A DNA stretch of 64,000 bases, taken from positions 36,875,257-36,939,256 of the forward strand of contig NC_083607.1 of NCBI RefSeq assembly GCF_029168945.1. The letters are read 5' to 3'. The stretch comes from Cannabis sativa (lineage: Eukaryota > Streptophyta > Magnoliopsida > Rosales > Cannabaceae). Below, one piece after another: positions 45,738-58,343 of this stretch. The notes under the pieces are model-generated. The model did no database searches. It had not been told where the DNA came from and saw only the letters and a list, made by a program, of their open reading frames with translations. The first letter of the stretch is position 1. The number at the start of each line of letters is the position of its first letter. The position numbers and the translations under genes are program-made.

Positions 45738-46704
45738 GTACTGTACTTGAGGTTTTGAGTTTTGAGGCTGCTAACGAGGATTAAATACAGAGACACATGA
45801 TTGAAACTTTGTTTGGTTGTTTGAGTTTTCTAAGTGATTCTCTCTGTTTTCTATGGAGTTCTACAGGAATATGATTTAGCTATTGTCATTTCTCTTTTCT
45901 TATTTTCTTCTTCTTCTTTCCAATGATAGTACTGAGTATATTATTACCATTTCAAACGGTATAATATGATTATGTATCAATAGTAATACGAGATTTTGTT
46001 CTAATCTGGATGATTCCGAGCTTTTGTTCTCAATCTTTTTCCATTTGAACGTATGGGCCAGAGCCAAAGAAACTTTCATAATTTTCTTATTCTGGTTCAA
46101 TAAAAAAGTTTTTGTTTCATTCATGCGAATCTCATTTGTATGGTATTTCTTCCTATATATAAATCAGTACTGTGTTTAAGTTTGGGATAACTCTATATCT
46201 TGGTGTTGATGAAGTGTTTGGTGATATTGAGAAACTTCTCTCCAAATAAAATCTATTTATGGTGTTTCTAGCCAATTTAAATTGTAACTATTCTGACTAC
46301 TCATAGTGACAAATAAGTTATTTGGAACAATGTTTTGTTGTTGACTGGAGAGATAATTTGTAGTTGTTTCAAATTGTATAGGTATTTTAATAGGAGAAGC
46401 AAATGAGGCAATGCTTCATTGAAATGTTACCAATTAATAACCTGTTTGGAGAAGTTTTGAACCAAAATGGACAATGCTTCATTGAATAGCTACCAACTAA
46501 TAGCTTGTTTAGAGAAGTTGTGAACAATTATGGTTTATTCATTTGCATCTCTTCAACATTGTTGTTAGTATTTGACATGTTTCTGTTAAAATTAACAGAA
46601 TCTTTAAAAATATTCTATTAAGCCACAAGAAATTCTTTTAGTATAAGTTAGGTATGTGGACTGAGTAAATGTATACATTTTGAACTTGATCAAGCAGTTT
46701 TTCC

Positions 46705-49163
46705 ATGATGAATGATGGCAAAGCTGTGGTTGAAAGTTTTCTGAAAGTTCTTCCACCTGTAGAGTTCTGTTGTGTCTACGGTTCTGCTCTTCATCCAAAT
46801 AACAATGACAAGGTTTCTCTTTATATTTTTCATCTTATTTTGTTACTTGTTTATACGTGTACTAACGTTGCTTTGAATTTCTGATACGGGTATCAGTCTA
46901 AACTGGTGGACTATATTCTTGGTGTGTCAAATCCACTGGAATGGCATGCTGAGGTAAGCTCAAAGACAGAACTTATGTTCTTTTGTAAAGGATGCCTTAA
47001 TTCTTATGGGTTTTAACTTTTTATGGGAACAACCAAGAATCTCAAGTTGAATGGAGATCACTATGCTTCGTGTTTGCTGCACCTTGGTGGGGAAAAATTG
47101 GTACTTTTCTTTCTTTCTCTCTCATGCATATAGCATTACATTGACATCCTTGTGTTCTGTCAACACTACAGTGATAATGCCCCCATATTAAGTTATGTTG
47201 CCTTTTTTCTTAAAAAAAGGAGACAGGTAAATGTCTAAGACTGACTCCCTCCCAAATTTATTAGCGAGCCTTGCTTATGGGGACGCGAACAAAAAATATA
47301 GGAAATAAATTACGAATATAAAAACTTTCAGAACATGTATAAAACTTGTAACTAACTAGCTAAGATTATCTTGATGTTACATGGGACCCCATTCTCTGGT
47401 AAGTTATGTTACCTTTTTAATGAAGTTAACTTTTTTTTTTTTGTTTTTTCGTTTTCTAAAAACAAAGAAAAGAAAAATGAGAAACATATTGGGTTTTATT
47501 AGTCATGGAAGGATAATTACAAAAGATGACAAATCATCTTTGGTTACCAAGCAGAACAGTGAATCATTCACGCTTATTGAATCATTCATTACAAGGAGGT
47601 GCTACTGTAATTTTTTGCAGTCTTTATTCACACTTTTACTTATTGCTGATTCTAACACTATATATCTATGACTGTGTTAGATCACTGACATTGCTGACAA
47701 TATTGGTGTGGGAGCTCACTTCAACCCTTATGTTACTTGGAATGACAAGGTATTGAGCATTCAGCTCTAATGATAAGTTGGACTGTTTTTAAGCTATGGG
47801 TTCTACTGCCTTTTTTTTTGTTAATGGTAGTTTTGACACTGAAATTATTAAGGTTTTTATTGAGTTTTAGTTCTTATATTATTTTTCACCTTTTGCATTT
47901 GCTACTCCTGAAATATGTCAACTTCTTAACTCTTCGCAGATGTTCAAATATGGTGTAATTGGGATGCACAACTTGGTTCAGGACATACTTAACTGGGAAA
48001 GGTTCTACTTGTGTGGTCGATTGCAAAAACCTGTAGGCCTTCAGTGTTTTTCTTCAACTCGTATGCAATAATTAAAACCATAATTAAAGTGGTGATTTTT
48101 TTTTTTTTGCCTTGATAAATCTGAGTAAGTTTGCTTATAACATTTAAAGAGTATGGGTGCAAATTATATTAATAATAGGTACATAATGAAAGATTAACAT
48201 AAGTTTGTAATGGGGTCCAATAATTGGTTATTTTGGTTGTTTGGATCCCTTTTAAACATAGAAACTCAAATTTCCTTTTAGTAAGATGTTTTACCTAGTC
48301 TTGTTAGGAGTTGGGATGTTTTCTTTGAATCCTATTATTGGATGACATCTTCATATTTTCCCTTCACTTTTATTATTAACATTCCTCTTTTCTTATATGT
48401 CTATATCAATGTGTGTGTATATATATATATATATTTAAGAAAATTCTTTGGTAGGAGCATGATTTTTGTCCCAATGTTAGAAGCGTCTCTGTTTTTGGCA
48501 CACGCTTATTTTATATGACGGTGTGAATTATAATTATTTAGGACTTTCGGTGTAGAAAAGAAAATCCTTTTGCAGGCATGAAGCCTTCATTACATGTATG
48601 CCTTGTCATGTCACGTTTATCTAGACAGTTTTAAATATTAAATTGCACTTGGGTCGACTTTTTTTACAAACTAGAATATTTGATTTTTTTAATTTTTAAA
48701 ATTGAAAATCTCTCGTGTAATTATATTTTATAAAGGAAAGAGTGTTTGCATAATATTTTTAATTTGCTGTTAAAGGAGCATCATTTGCAATTCTCTGGGT
48801 TCTTGTGCTAATTTAGATTTGTTGTGTCCTTTGCACTCTTATGGTTAAGGGACCGTTTTTCTATTCACGATGTGATATTTAACTTGGGGATATAAAACAT
48901 TTTTCCTCAGGTTCATATACTGGTGGATAATTTAGATGTTGAGAATTTAAATTCAGTTAATTTAAGGGCTGCACTTTCTGCTGCTCTCCTCCTTCTGCCG
49001 AAGAAGTTTCCTGAGGTTTGTTTCTTTGTCAATATGCTCAATCATTTTGGAATTACATGAATTTCCTCACTGCTCTTTTATGCAGGAAGATCTTTATGCC
49101 AAAATATGCAGCCTCTCCTATATGGGCGACTTGCGTATGCTTTTTGCTGAGGACAGATTCAAG
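46705..49163 (+). CDS. TAM41: TAM41-like mitochondrial phosphatidate cytidylyltransferase, 5' seven coding exons (partial)
   Basis: The family makes CDP-diacylglycerol from phosphatidate and CTP on the matrix side of the inner mitochondrial membrane, the first step to cardiolipin. Coding exons: 46705-46812, 46897-46953, 47038-47100, 47681-47749, 47940-48032, 48911-49015, 49086-49163. All introns are GT-AG and phase 0, giving 191 codons with no stop. Recognised stretches: FCCVYGSALHPNN (nucleotidyltransferase-type GS motif), VDYILGVSNPLEWHAENLK, GVGAHFNPYVTWNDK, DILNWERFYLCGRLQKP, HILVDNLDVENLNSVNLRAA and EDLYAKICSLSYMGDLRM. The start matches the length of plant relatives I recall, which are about 330 residues; the last 130 or so residues are not in this window. 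A Trp usual in YASW is Cys here (YASC). The next intron is full of transposons to the window end. Confidence 0.9.
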
Positions 49164-49440
49164 GTAAAACTTTAATATCGGTCGTTTTAATCCCTAACAG
49201 TGACTCATATTCATCATTGTAAATGAACTCTACCTTATTATATATCATTGGAAGACTTATCTTCTATAAAACTATTTTTCTATAAATTTATATTTAGGAC
49301 TTTATTAAATTTTAAGTTGTGTAAAATATGGTGATTGAATTATGTATTGTATTCCATAGAGTAGTACTTATTTACTATAAAACTATTTTTCTATAAATTT
49401 ATATTTAGGACTTTATTAAATCTTAAGTTGTGTAAAATAC
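49164..49440 (+). repeat. Start of TAM41 intron with a 114-bp tandem duplication
   Basis: CTATAAAACTATTTTTCTAT... at about 49263 is repeated from about 49377, each copy running through TTAAGTTGTGTAAAATA and into the edge of the Copia LTR (GTGATTGAATTATG). The duplication spans the insertion border and so followed or accompanied the Copia insertion. Confidence 0.75.
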
Positions 49441-52400
49441 TGTGATTGAATTATGTATTGTGTTCCATAGAATAAAATATATTTATATACAAAGGTAGGA
49501 GACTAAATAGAAAATTGCTAAATACAATTTACCTTAATTTTTACAAATAATATACAACTAATATTCTAACACTCCTCCTCAAGCTAATCATGCCTAACTT
49601 GTTACAAAATAATCAACCCACACCCATTCAAAACTTTTGTAAAAATATTTCCTAATTGTTCTTCGATCTTCACATATCCTGTGGAGATAAGGTCTTTTTG
49701 AATTTTCTGACGAACAAAATGACAATTAATCTCAATGTGCTTAGTTCGCTCGTGGAACACAGAATTTGAAACAATGTGAAGAGTAGTTTGATTATCACAC
49801 TACAATTTTGCTGGAATAGAAGTCTTAAACCCGAATTCAGTCAAAAGCTGATAAATTCATATTATCTCACACAGACTGTGCCATAGCTCTATATTTTGAT
49901 TCAACACTGGATCTAAACACATTATTTGTTTCTTAATCTTCCAAGAGATCAGATTGCTCCCAACAAATACACAATATTTTGAAGTGGATCATTTATTTAC
50001 CTTGGAGCCTACCCAATTTGCATCAGAGAAACACTTCATCTGGGTATGTCCATGATCCTTGTAAACTATACCTCGTCTTGGTGCTCTTTTCAAGTAACAT
50101 AAAATTTGCTCTACTACTGGCCAATGAAGAATTGTTGGAGAATACATAAACTGACTAACGACACTAATTGAGAATGCAATATCTGGACGAGTTACAATTA
50201 GATATTTCAACTTTCCAACCAATCTGCGATATTCTAAGGATCTTCAAATGGTTCCCCATCACGTGTAAGATGCACAACTAGATTCATTGGAGCATTACAA
50301 GGTTTTGCTCCCAATATTCTGTCTCAGTTAACAAATCAAGTGCATACTTTCTTTGAGATAGAAAATACCTTGTTTATACTGAGTAACTTCAACACTCAAG
50401 AAATATTGAGCACCCCTAAATCTTTCGTGTGAAACTAGGTATGAATGAAAGACTCAAGGGGCGAGATACCTTCAATATCATTTTCATTAATAACGATGTC
50501 ATCAACATACACCACTGACAAATTAATACTAGTAGTTGATCTTTTATAGAACACAAAATGAATAGAATTACTTTTTCAACAACCTGACTAAATTTACCAA
50601 ACCAAGCACGAGGACTTTGTTTTAATCCATATAAAAATTTGCAAAGACGAAAAACTCGTCCTAACTCATTTTGAGCAACAAACACAGGAGGTTGTTCCAT
50701 ATACACTTCTTCCTAAAGATCTTCATGAAGAAAAGCATTCGTAATATCAAGCTGATGCAAAGACCAATGATGAGTAACTGCAATAGAAATGAACAGTCGA
50801 ACAGATGTGAGTTTAGCAACGAGAGAAAAAGTATTACAATAGTCCACTTCATAAGTTTGAGCATAACCCTTGGCAACAAGACAGACTTTTAAACGAGCAA
50901 TTGTTCTATCTTGATTGAATTTAACCGTAAACACCCATTTGCACCCTATAACCCGTTTTTCTGAAGGTAAATTAACCAAGTCTCAAGTACCATTTGCAAC
51001 TAAAGCATTCATCTCTTCTATCATTGTAGCAAGCCAAGCAGGATGAGATATTGCTTCACGAACAATTTTAGAAATAGTGATAGAATTAAGAGAAGCAATA
51101 AAAGAGAAAGAAGAAGAGGAGAGATGATTATAGAAAACAAAAAAAATAAATAAGATATGTACATTGGTGTTTACCTTTACGTAGTGCAATGGGAAGATCA
51201 TCTTTGAGTTCCGGATCTAATGACGAAGATGCTGGTGCAGGGCATGAAATGAGAGGTGGACGCCTAGTGTACATTATAGGATGCTTAGGAAGTGGTGGAG
51301 GTGTAGGTATTGTGGGAGCTATGATCGAGGCATGTGAAGGAACAAGAGACTCATCAGAACATGTATCAGGCGCAGAGGATGTAAGAGAATATACCAGCAA
51401 ATCATCATCCTCCCTTGATGAGTAGGAGTAGGTGAAGATGAAAAATAAGGTGTATTTTTCACGAAAACATCAATAGAAATAAAATATTTGTTGAGATTAG
51501 GTTAATAACACTTGCACCCTTTTTGAAAACGAGAATAACCAAGAAAGACACCCTTTAATTCCTTAGGGTCTAATTTGGTGATATGTGGACGGACATCGCG
51601 AGTAAAAGAAAACATTGCCAAATACCCAAGGAGCAATTGAAAATAATGACTTACTAGGAAAAAGAATTTTAAATGTGATTTCACCATTAAGTATAGAGAA
51701 TGACATGCGATTAATAGGTTTTGGCCCAAAAAAGTTTAGGAACTTTCATTTGAAACAAGAGGGCACGTGCAGCTTCAAGAATTTTTTACGTTTTGCTACA
51801 TCATTTTAAGGTGCAGTATCAACACAAGAAGTTTCATGAAGCATGCCATTAGAGGTCATGTAAGATTGAATTTGAGCAGATCTATACTCTTTGGCATTAT
51901 CACTTCGTAGAGTACGAACATGAACATTAAATTGATTTTCAATCTCAGCACAAAAAGCACAAAATATAGAAAACAACTCAGAACGATTTTTCATTAAATA
52001 TAACCTGGTTACACGAGAATAATCATCCACAAAAGTAACAAAATACCTGAATCTAAGTTGAGACAAAATAGGAGGACCCTAAACATCAAAATGAATTAAC
52101 TCAAAAGGAACACTAGCACGTTTATTGACTCGAGGACTCAAACTAACATGATAATATTTGGCAAACTGATATGACTAACAATCTAATGAAGACACCTTAC
52201 CATATTGGGGATAGAGTTTCTTAAGCAGAGGAAGGGATGGATGACTCAAATGGCAAGCCTCAAAAGCGAAAGCAACACTAGGACAAGCAATAGAGACTGG
52301 TGGAAGTGGATCAAGAACATACAAACCGCCAGATTCATGTTTTTTACCAATAATCTTCTTCGTCATATGATCTTGAAACAAACAATGATTGGAAAAGAAT

Positions 52401-53335
52401 GAAATTGAATAGTTTAGATTACGAGTGAGTTTACTAACAAAAAGTAAATTAAATTACAATTTAGGTCAATGTAAGACTAATGACAAAGTGAGCAAATGTG
52501 TGGGAGCAACATTGCTAGATCCAAGAACAGAAGATGGTGATCCATCATCTAAAGTAACAGTAGTGGGATTATGAGACTGAAAAGTGCAAAAGAGATTGGA
52601 ATTACTTGCTATATGATTTGTGGCACTAGAATTAATGACCCATTTTGAGGATGTGGAAAAGAAGACATGCATTAGAGTTACTTGAATTAATTATTGAAAT
52701 CATAGAAAGAGATGAAGACTTAAGTGATTCTTGATACCTCGAGAACTTGGCAAATTCATCAGCAGAAATAAGGACCGAGCTGTTAGATGCATCACTAGTG
52801 CTTGCAATATTAGTAGAATGTTTTGGTTGATTTTTGAACTGTAATTTCCTACACTCAAACTTAGTGTGATCTGGTTTCTTACAATAGTTGCACATGATGC
52901 TCCCGGAATTCGGTGTTCGATTATCAGGTTCTTGTGAATTACTTCTTTTGTATCCACTTGGAGTAGAATTGTTTCCTGATGCAGAATTGTTACGACTCAC
53001 CAATGCACTATTAAGAGGAGATGAATAGGTAGTTTCTGTGCGAAGAACACGAGTAAACACATCTTGTGAAGATGAGACATCGGAATAAGAGAGAACTTGT
53101 GATTTTGGAGAATCAAACTTAGATACTCATAATAACTATCTGCTTTCGTTGGTGTTGTTGAACCTTCACATCAGTACTAAATGGTAATAACACATTAAGC
53201 TCTCTATATGTTTTTTAAATGCCATAAAATAACTTATAAGAGACTGATCTTTATGCTCCGCATGATAAAAGACTTTGTAAACATCATATATGTGAGATAT
53301 GTTGTCTTTGTCACAATATAGAAATTGAAAGTAAT
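49441..53335 (-). pseudogene. Decayed Copia element (copy I)
   Basis: A minus-strand element closely related to the intact one at 59465-64000. The 3' LTR is 49441-49571 (131 bp, preceded on the minus strand by a purine tract CTTGAGGAGGAG). Then, toward higher coordinates, come RNase H (CFSDANWVGSKV), reverse transcriptase (about 50416-50979, FLYGLKQSPRAWFGKF, no YVDD in frame), integrase (51806-52066, VDDYSRV), protease region (52466-52672) and a gag zinc knuckle (CNYCKKPDHTKFEC, about 52865-52910). Many stops and frameshifts are present. It ends at about 53335 inside gag, so the 5' end and 5' LTR are lost. Confidence 0.88.
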
Positions 53336-53813
53336 TTATTATGGTGCGTTTATTAAACTGTAACTGGAATCAGAATAATTAATGGAAGAAATGAATCTGT
53401 TTAAAATAGAAAATAATCGGAAACAATATTTTATTATATTGTTTACTAAACTGTCTGGAAAGAAAACCAAAATCATATTATTTTATTTACATAACTAGAA
53501 AAAATAATCAAAATGCTTTAATTTGATAAAATTGCTATTATTAGAACATATAATTATTTTCTGTTTATAGATTTTTTGTTGAAAAATCAGCTTTCTTAAT
53601 TATTATTATTATTATATAGTATAGCTGTATAATAATAATTCTGTTTTTATTGTACCATATTTTTAGGGAATTAGTTTAGAGATTCATTGCATCTTAATTA
53701 TTTGATATGTTTCTCTTTATAGACTTGTACATGTTATATATACTGTTTTATATCAAAAATAAAATAACACATAGAACATTTTTTCCCTAAATCTGTCGAC
53801 TTGGTATCAGAGC
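53336..53813 (+). repeat. LTR-like remnant with a Copia PBS
   Basis: AT-rich sequence ending in TTTTTTCCCTAAATCTGTCG, then TTGGTATCAGAGC: a canonical initiator-Met PBS at 53802-53813. This indicates the 3' half of a plus-strand Copia 5' LTR (about 53640-53800). The left part, from TGGTGCGTTTATTAAACTG (53342), could be more LTR or a separate small element; I cannot decide. Immediately after the PBS the sequence switches to Copia coding on the opposite strand. Confidence 0.5.
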
Positions 53814-55340
53814 AATAGGAAGATCTAGAGTTTCAGATGTAGGGCTTGAAACAGATTGTGAAGACAAAATATTACTTGGAGACAAAGAAGAACTAGGAAT
53901 AGAAGAAGAATTACCTGGGGTACTTGAAGAACCATTGTTCAGGGCTTCCATTTGGTCTTGTGCAGGGATGATTGGATGGTCTCTACTTCTTTCGCAAATG
54001 TTCTTCCTTGAATAAACCACAGGCTCAAGAACATTACGATTTTTAATATATCGTAGCATTTTTGTTTCTGACAAACCAAGATTAGATTCGGATTCAATAG
54101 ATGTAGGTTGAGTTTTCTCAAGAGAAACATCAAGAATAGTCTTAGGTAAAGGTTCAACAAGTTCCCAAAAATTTTGTACCACTGAATTCTCACCCTGAAC
54201 AAATTTTTTTGAGAAATAAGGACTATTTTCAGCAAAAGAGACATCCATAGTAATATAGATGCGTTTAGAGATAGCTCTAGGATCTGACTTAGATCTAGAC
54301 CTTTTTGGAAGATGAACAAAAACAGTACTCCTAAAAATCTTCAATGGTAAATTTGAATTAATTCTAGAAGTAGGAAAGAATTTTTTGAAACAATTCAAAG
54401 GAGTAGTGTAATGTAAAACTTTAGTAGGCATTCTATTTATCAAATAAGATGCAGTAAGAACAGCGTCCCCCCATAAATATTTTGGAACATTCATATAAAA
54501 CATCATGGCACGAGCTACTTCTAACAAGTGTTTATTCTTTCTTTCTGCTATTCCATTTTGTTCGGGAGTATCAGGACATGTAGATTGATGCAAAATACCT
54601 TTTTCTTTTAAAAAATTTCCCAAGATGTGATTAAAGTATTCTGTTCCATTATCAGTTCTTAAAATACTGATTTTTGTTTGAAACTGATTTTCAATCATTT
54701 TGTAAAAATCAGTAAAAATTTGTTCAACCTCAGACTTTTCCCTCATTAAATAAACCCAACAAAGACGAGTGTGGTTGTCTATACAAACCATTTTTTTCCA
54801 GAGTTAGTGGTAACCTTAGAAGGTCCCCAGACATCACTATGAAATAGATAAAATGGTTTTGAAGGATGATAAAAAGATTTTATGTAAGGTTTTTGTTGGC
54901 TTTTGGCCAATAAACAACTTTCACATTGAAAAGACAAAAGATTTAACAGTTTAAATAGTGCTGGAAACAAATGTTTTAAATAAAAAAAACTAGGATGGCC
55001 TAATCTATAATGCCAAACCATTATTTGATCATAAACAGAAAGAGAACTAATGCTACTGAATCCTTGTGCAATTTTATTTTCAGAAGCATTATCTTCGAAA
55101 TAATAGAGTCCATTAATCATCCTAGCATTGCCAATCGTCTTCCCCGAACTCTGGTCCTGAAAAACACAATGAGATTCATGGAAAACCACACAACAATTAG
55201 AATCTTTAGATAATTTGCTGACAGATAAGAGATTGCAAGTAAGTTTAGGAACATGGAGGACAGATTTAAGATCTATCCCCTTAGAAATCTTAACTAAACC
55301 TTTTCCTCAATGGATGAGAAATTACCATCAAGTGATTACA
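53814..55340 (-). pseudogene. Copia pol fragment (copy III: pre-integrase and integrase)
   Basis: Minus strand. The pre-integrase domain is at 55189-54850 (WHYRLGHPSFFYLKHLF, CESCLLAKSQ), followed by integrase with HSDVWGPSK, a frameshift near 54785, RTDNGTEYFN (second aspartate) and QNGIAERKN (glutamate). A Ser-rich linker follows, ending DLPIAL where it fuses to the PBS remnant. A piece of the protease-linker extends to about 55340. The sequence differs from copies I and II and represents another Copia lineage. No reverse transcriptase follows. Confidence 0.82.
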
Positions 55341-55377
55341 CTAAAATTTTCTCTCTCCTCTGATTGAGAACTGAGCC

Positions 55378-57591
55378 ATGCACACGAGGGGGTTCCATGG
55401 CCCTTCTGTCCATGGAATGCACCGAAATCCCACTGGTTTTGGGAAGAAAAAAGGTCACTACCCTACTGGTTTTGACTGGAAAAATAACACTGCTTCGACT
55501 TATAATCAGAAACTCCGAAAATATTGGAGTTTCCACACCAAACACAAGGTGTTCATGATTACTTTGACGTCCGATGGTGGCTCTGTCCGCATTTGTGAAA
55601 GAACTAGACATTTTGGGTATGAAGTTGCTATAACGATTGATGTTGTGGATTGGATCATCGAGACCTTGAAGGAAGTCCAGCAGAAAGAGGAAAGGCGAAG
55701 AGTCAGCTTCAAAAGATCGTTTCGAAATAGGTCTGGTTGCTATCTCGTGAAGTGCTTTTCGAATACAAAAGGATGTTTTTTGAAAATTTCAGTGCTTAAG
55801 AACAACGTGATGAAAACAGTCATCATACCTGAAGAAGAGAAGGCGAAGGGGTGGTCTGATTTTTTAAGGTGTCTCAACAGCACTATGAAGAGAGAGCAAG
55901 CTATTGTTAACGGGAATAGGCTTCAGCAGAAAGCAGAGACAAACAATGGAAGATTATCGAATCAGCGATCGTGGGCGAATGTAGTGAAGGAGCCGTGGAG
56001 ACCAACGACCAAACAGAACATTCAGGTGGAGAATGCTAATGCAAAAAAGTTTGTATCTGCTAAAGAGTTTGGCCGCAGGAAAGGAGATATTGAGTGGATG
56101 GAATTATTCCCAGCCATCAATCCTAGCTTCAAACCAAAAAATCCTTATCCAGAGAAGAGATCCCACCAACCAAAGTTTTATGAATACATGAGATCGAGGG
56201 CGCAAATCAGAAATTGGGAGCTGGCCACTATCCTTATCCGAGACAACAGCCATGCATCCTGGAGTGTCATATTCTATAATCTCTCTAGGGAGTTAGGGAG
56301 AAAATTGGTGGTTAGTCAATTATTTGATGACAGATGCATAGTTTGGTGTAAGGACAAGATGGATAGAGATGAATTAATCAAAACTCAAAAAATGAGTGTT
56401 CCAGGGGCACAAACTGTAGTGTCTTTTCGTCCATGGAGTTGGGAGTCACAAAAGGAAAATATTAAAGTGGAGTGTAGGGACTCCTGGATTGGAATACAAG
56501 GTTTGCCTCTGAACCTTTGGCATATGAAAATTTTCAGAAAAATTGGTGATTGTTGTGGTGGTCTCTTGGATGTGGATAAAGACACGGCTGAAGCAAGCAT
56601 GCTCTCGCATATGAGACTTCAATTGAGGGGTGATGATTCTGGTTCTGTACCAGAATCTGTGGTCTTAGAGCACGAAGGTAAATGGGTGGAATTGAAAATG
56701 TTCAAACTTAATGATTTAAGTTATAGGTTTCATGGATATTTTGGTACTTGTTGGTATCAAGATTTTGATCACAACAAGGTGTTTGGGGATGGTAATGAGC
56801 CTGCTGTAGAAGGAAAAAATGGAGTAAATGGAGTGGAGGTAGTTGAAAAGGTTGGAGATGGTAGGGATGAAGAAGAAATATTGGCAGTGGCTGGCAGTGT
56901 TGAGAATCATGGTGGAGCCGAGCCTGCTGTTCACCAAGAGGCTGAGAACTGGTTCATGAACGAAGATGAGATCAATAGAGAATCTGCAACAACTTTTTCA
57001 GAAAAAATAGGGGAGTCGGTATCGGAGAACTCAGTAGCTCCGGGGATCATGGTGGCCGGTGCTCATTCAGGGAAGATTTTAATGGGCAGAAATGATTTTG
57101 TGACTATCGAGACTGATTTTCATGCGCAGATTAATGGTGTGGAGGCGGTTGGTATTTTCAAAAAGAAATCACAAGAATCTAGGGGAATGATAACTATTCA
57201 TAGTATTTTTAGGAGGCTGGTGAGGGACCTAGAAGGGCCACGTGTTAGGTTGTCCTTCATACCTAGTACTTTTATTAATTTAAAATACATGTGGCAGCTA
57301 TATGAAGATGATATCTTTATTAAAATGGGCCAAGATAGTATTGTACCTGAGGTGGGCCGAATATATGCTGGGGAGAGGCCCAAGATTAATTATTTGGAGG
57401 GGGTAGGGCCAAATGAAGGCTTGGGACAGATTGTTAGTGGGCCGGTTGGTGTGGCTGCCCCTTTATTGGGATTGGAGGTGCTGAGCAGTGACATGGGTCA
57501 CCCAAATTACAGACATTTGGGCCCATATACAATTTTACTGGATAAAAGGGCAGTTCGGGTGCCCTTAGCAGATCAATCAAAGCTGCCTTGA
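55378..57591 (+). CDS. LINE ORF1-like protein (DUF4283-type)
   Basis: A 737-residue open frame. Plant L1 ORF1 proteins bind RNA and form the ribonucleoprotein. The N-terminal quarter (to about residue 190) carries FHTKHKVFMITL and a Lys/Arg-rich segment. The central part (about 280-410) with NWELATILIRDN, VVSFRPWSWESQ and IGIQGLPLNLWHMKIFRKIG is the DUF4283-type domain typical of these proteins. I find no CCHC knuckle, often present after this domain. The tail is acidic then low complexity. The start chosen is the first ATG; DUF4283 proteins are usually shorter. It ends TTGA, and the next frame opens at that point. Either a frameshift split one long ORF1, or there are two proteins. Confidence 0.7.
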   Translation: MHTRGFHGPSVHGMHRNPTGFGKKKGHYPTGFDWKNNTASTYNQKLRKYWSFHTKHKVFMITLTSDGGSVRICERTRHFGYEVAITIDVVDWIIETLKEVQQKEERRRVSFKRSFRNRSGCYLVKCFSNTKGCFLKISVLKNNVMKTVIIPEEEKAKGWSDFLRCLNSTMKREQAIVNGNRLQQKAETNNGRLSNQRSWANVVKEPWRPTTKQNIQVENANAKKFVSAKEFGRRKGDIEWMELFPAINPSFKPKNPYPEKRSHQPKFYEYMRSRAQIRNWELATILIRDNSHASWSVIFYNLSRELGRKLVVSQLFDDRCIVWCKDKMDRDELIKTQKMSVPGAQTVVSFRPWSWESQKENIKVECRDSWIGIQGLPLNLWHMKIFRKIGDCCGGLLDVDKDTAEASMLSHMRLQLRGDDSGSVPESVVLEHEGKWVELKMFKLNDLSYRFHGYFGTCWYQDFDHNKVFGDGNEPAVEGKNGVNGVEVVEKVGDGRDEEEILAVAGSVENHGGAEPAVHQEAENWFMNEDEINRESATTFSEKIGESVSENSVAPGIMVAGAHSGKILMGRNDFVTIETDFHAQINGVEAVGIFKKKSQESRGMITIHSIFRRLVRDLEGPRVRLSFIPSTFINLKYMWQLYEDDIFIKMGQDSIVPEVGRIYAGERPKINYLEGVGPNEGLGQIVSGPVGVAAPLLGLEVLSSDMGHPNYRHLGPYTILLDKRAVRVPLADQSKLP

Positions 57592-58343
57592 ATGAGCTAA
57601 ATGTAATTTTTGAAGGCATTCTCAAGAAAGTTAGACCGAAGAGAAGAGAGGATTTTAAAAATGCAACTATTAATTTATGGGAAGACTTCATGGCTACAGG
57701 AAGACTTATTTCAAACTCAGTATTACAAGCATCAGAAAAAGTTTTACTTGGGGAGGAAATTATTAGCAAAAAAATGCTGAAAGTATACATTAGAAAAAGA
57801 AAATTCATTTCTTCTGGCAGCGTTGATGTAATGGAGCAGATAGGTGGGGAAGATCACCTTGAGGAGTTGGACAAGGATGAAGACCCAAGTGTGGAAGCAA
57901 TTAACAAATTCAGCTCAGAAGATGACAATTCGGAAGAGGAAGATGGTTCTTGTACTGAAGAGGAAGACGAAGAAGAAGAAGTAGAAGAAGAAGAAGAAGA
58001 AGCGGAAGAAAATGAAGATATTTTATGTCATATCAATGAGCTTTGGCAAGAGGATGATAGATTTAAAGGTGATTCAGAGCCTCATGAGCTAGTTACTGAG
58101 CAAGCAAGAATGGAAATGGCCGATCCAGACGAGAGAGATAATTTGTTGTTTTCTGAATCGGAGCTAGTTGAATCCATGGCAGAACTGGGCATGAATCTAA
58201 TACTTAAAGAAAAGGAAGAGAATCAAAAGAATCAGTGTTCCAAAGGTGGAAGGAAGAGCAATAGAGAGCTTAAAAATTTGACCTTTAACATAAATTATGA
58301 GAAAGGTCAGAAAACAGAGGGGCTTCCAAAAAGATCAATATGA
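57592..58343 (+). CDS. LINE intermediate ORF, acidic
   Basis: About 250 codons open directly after the ORF1 stop, in another frame, with no in-frame ATG at the very start (first codons TTG AAT GAG). It begins basic and helical (LKKVRPKRREDF). It has a long Glu run around residues 120-150 (EEEDEEEEVEEEEEEAEENE) and ends KRSI. The stop TGA at 58341 overlaps the ORF2 start in ATGA. No family is recognised; it is best explained as the C-terminal part of ORF1 after a frameshift, or a separate protein. Keep as hypothetical. Confidence 0.5.

Noticed and set aside
47381..47958. Several 62-96 codon frames within TAM41 introns
   Set aside because: They run across defined splice sites and low-complexity T tracts, with no homology recognised.
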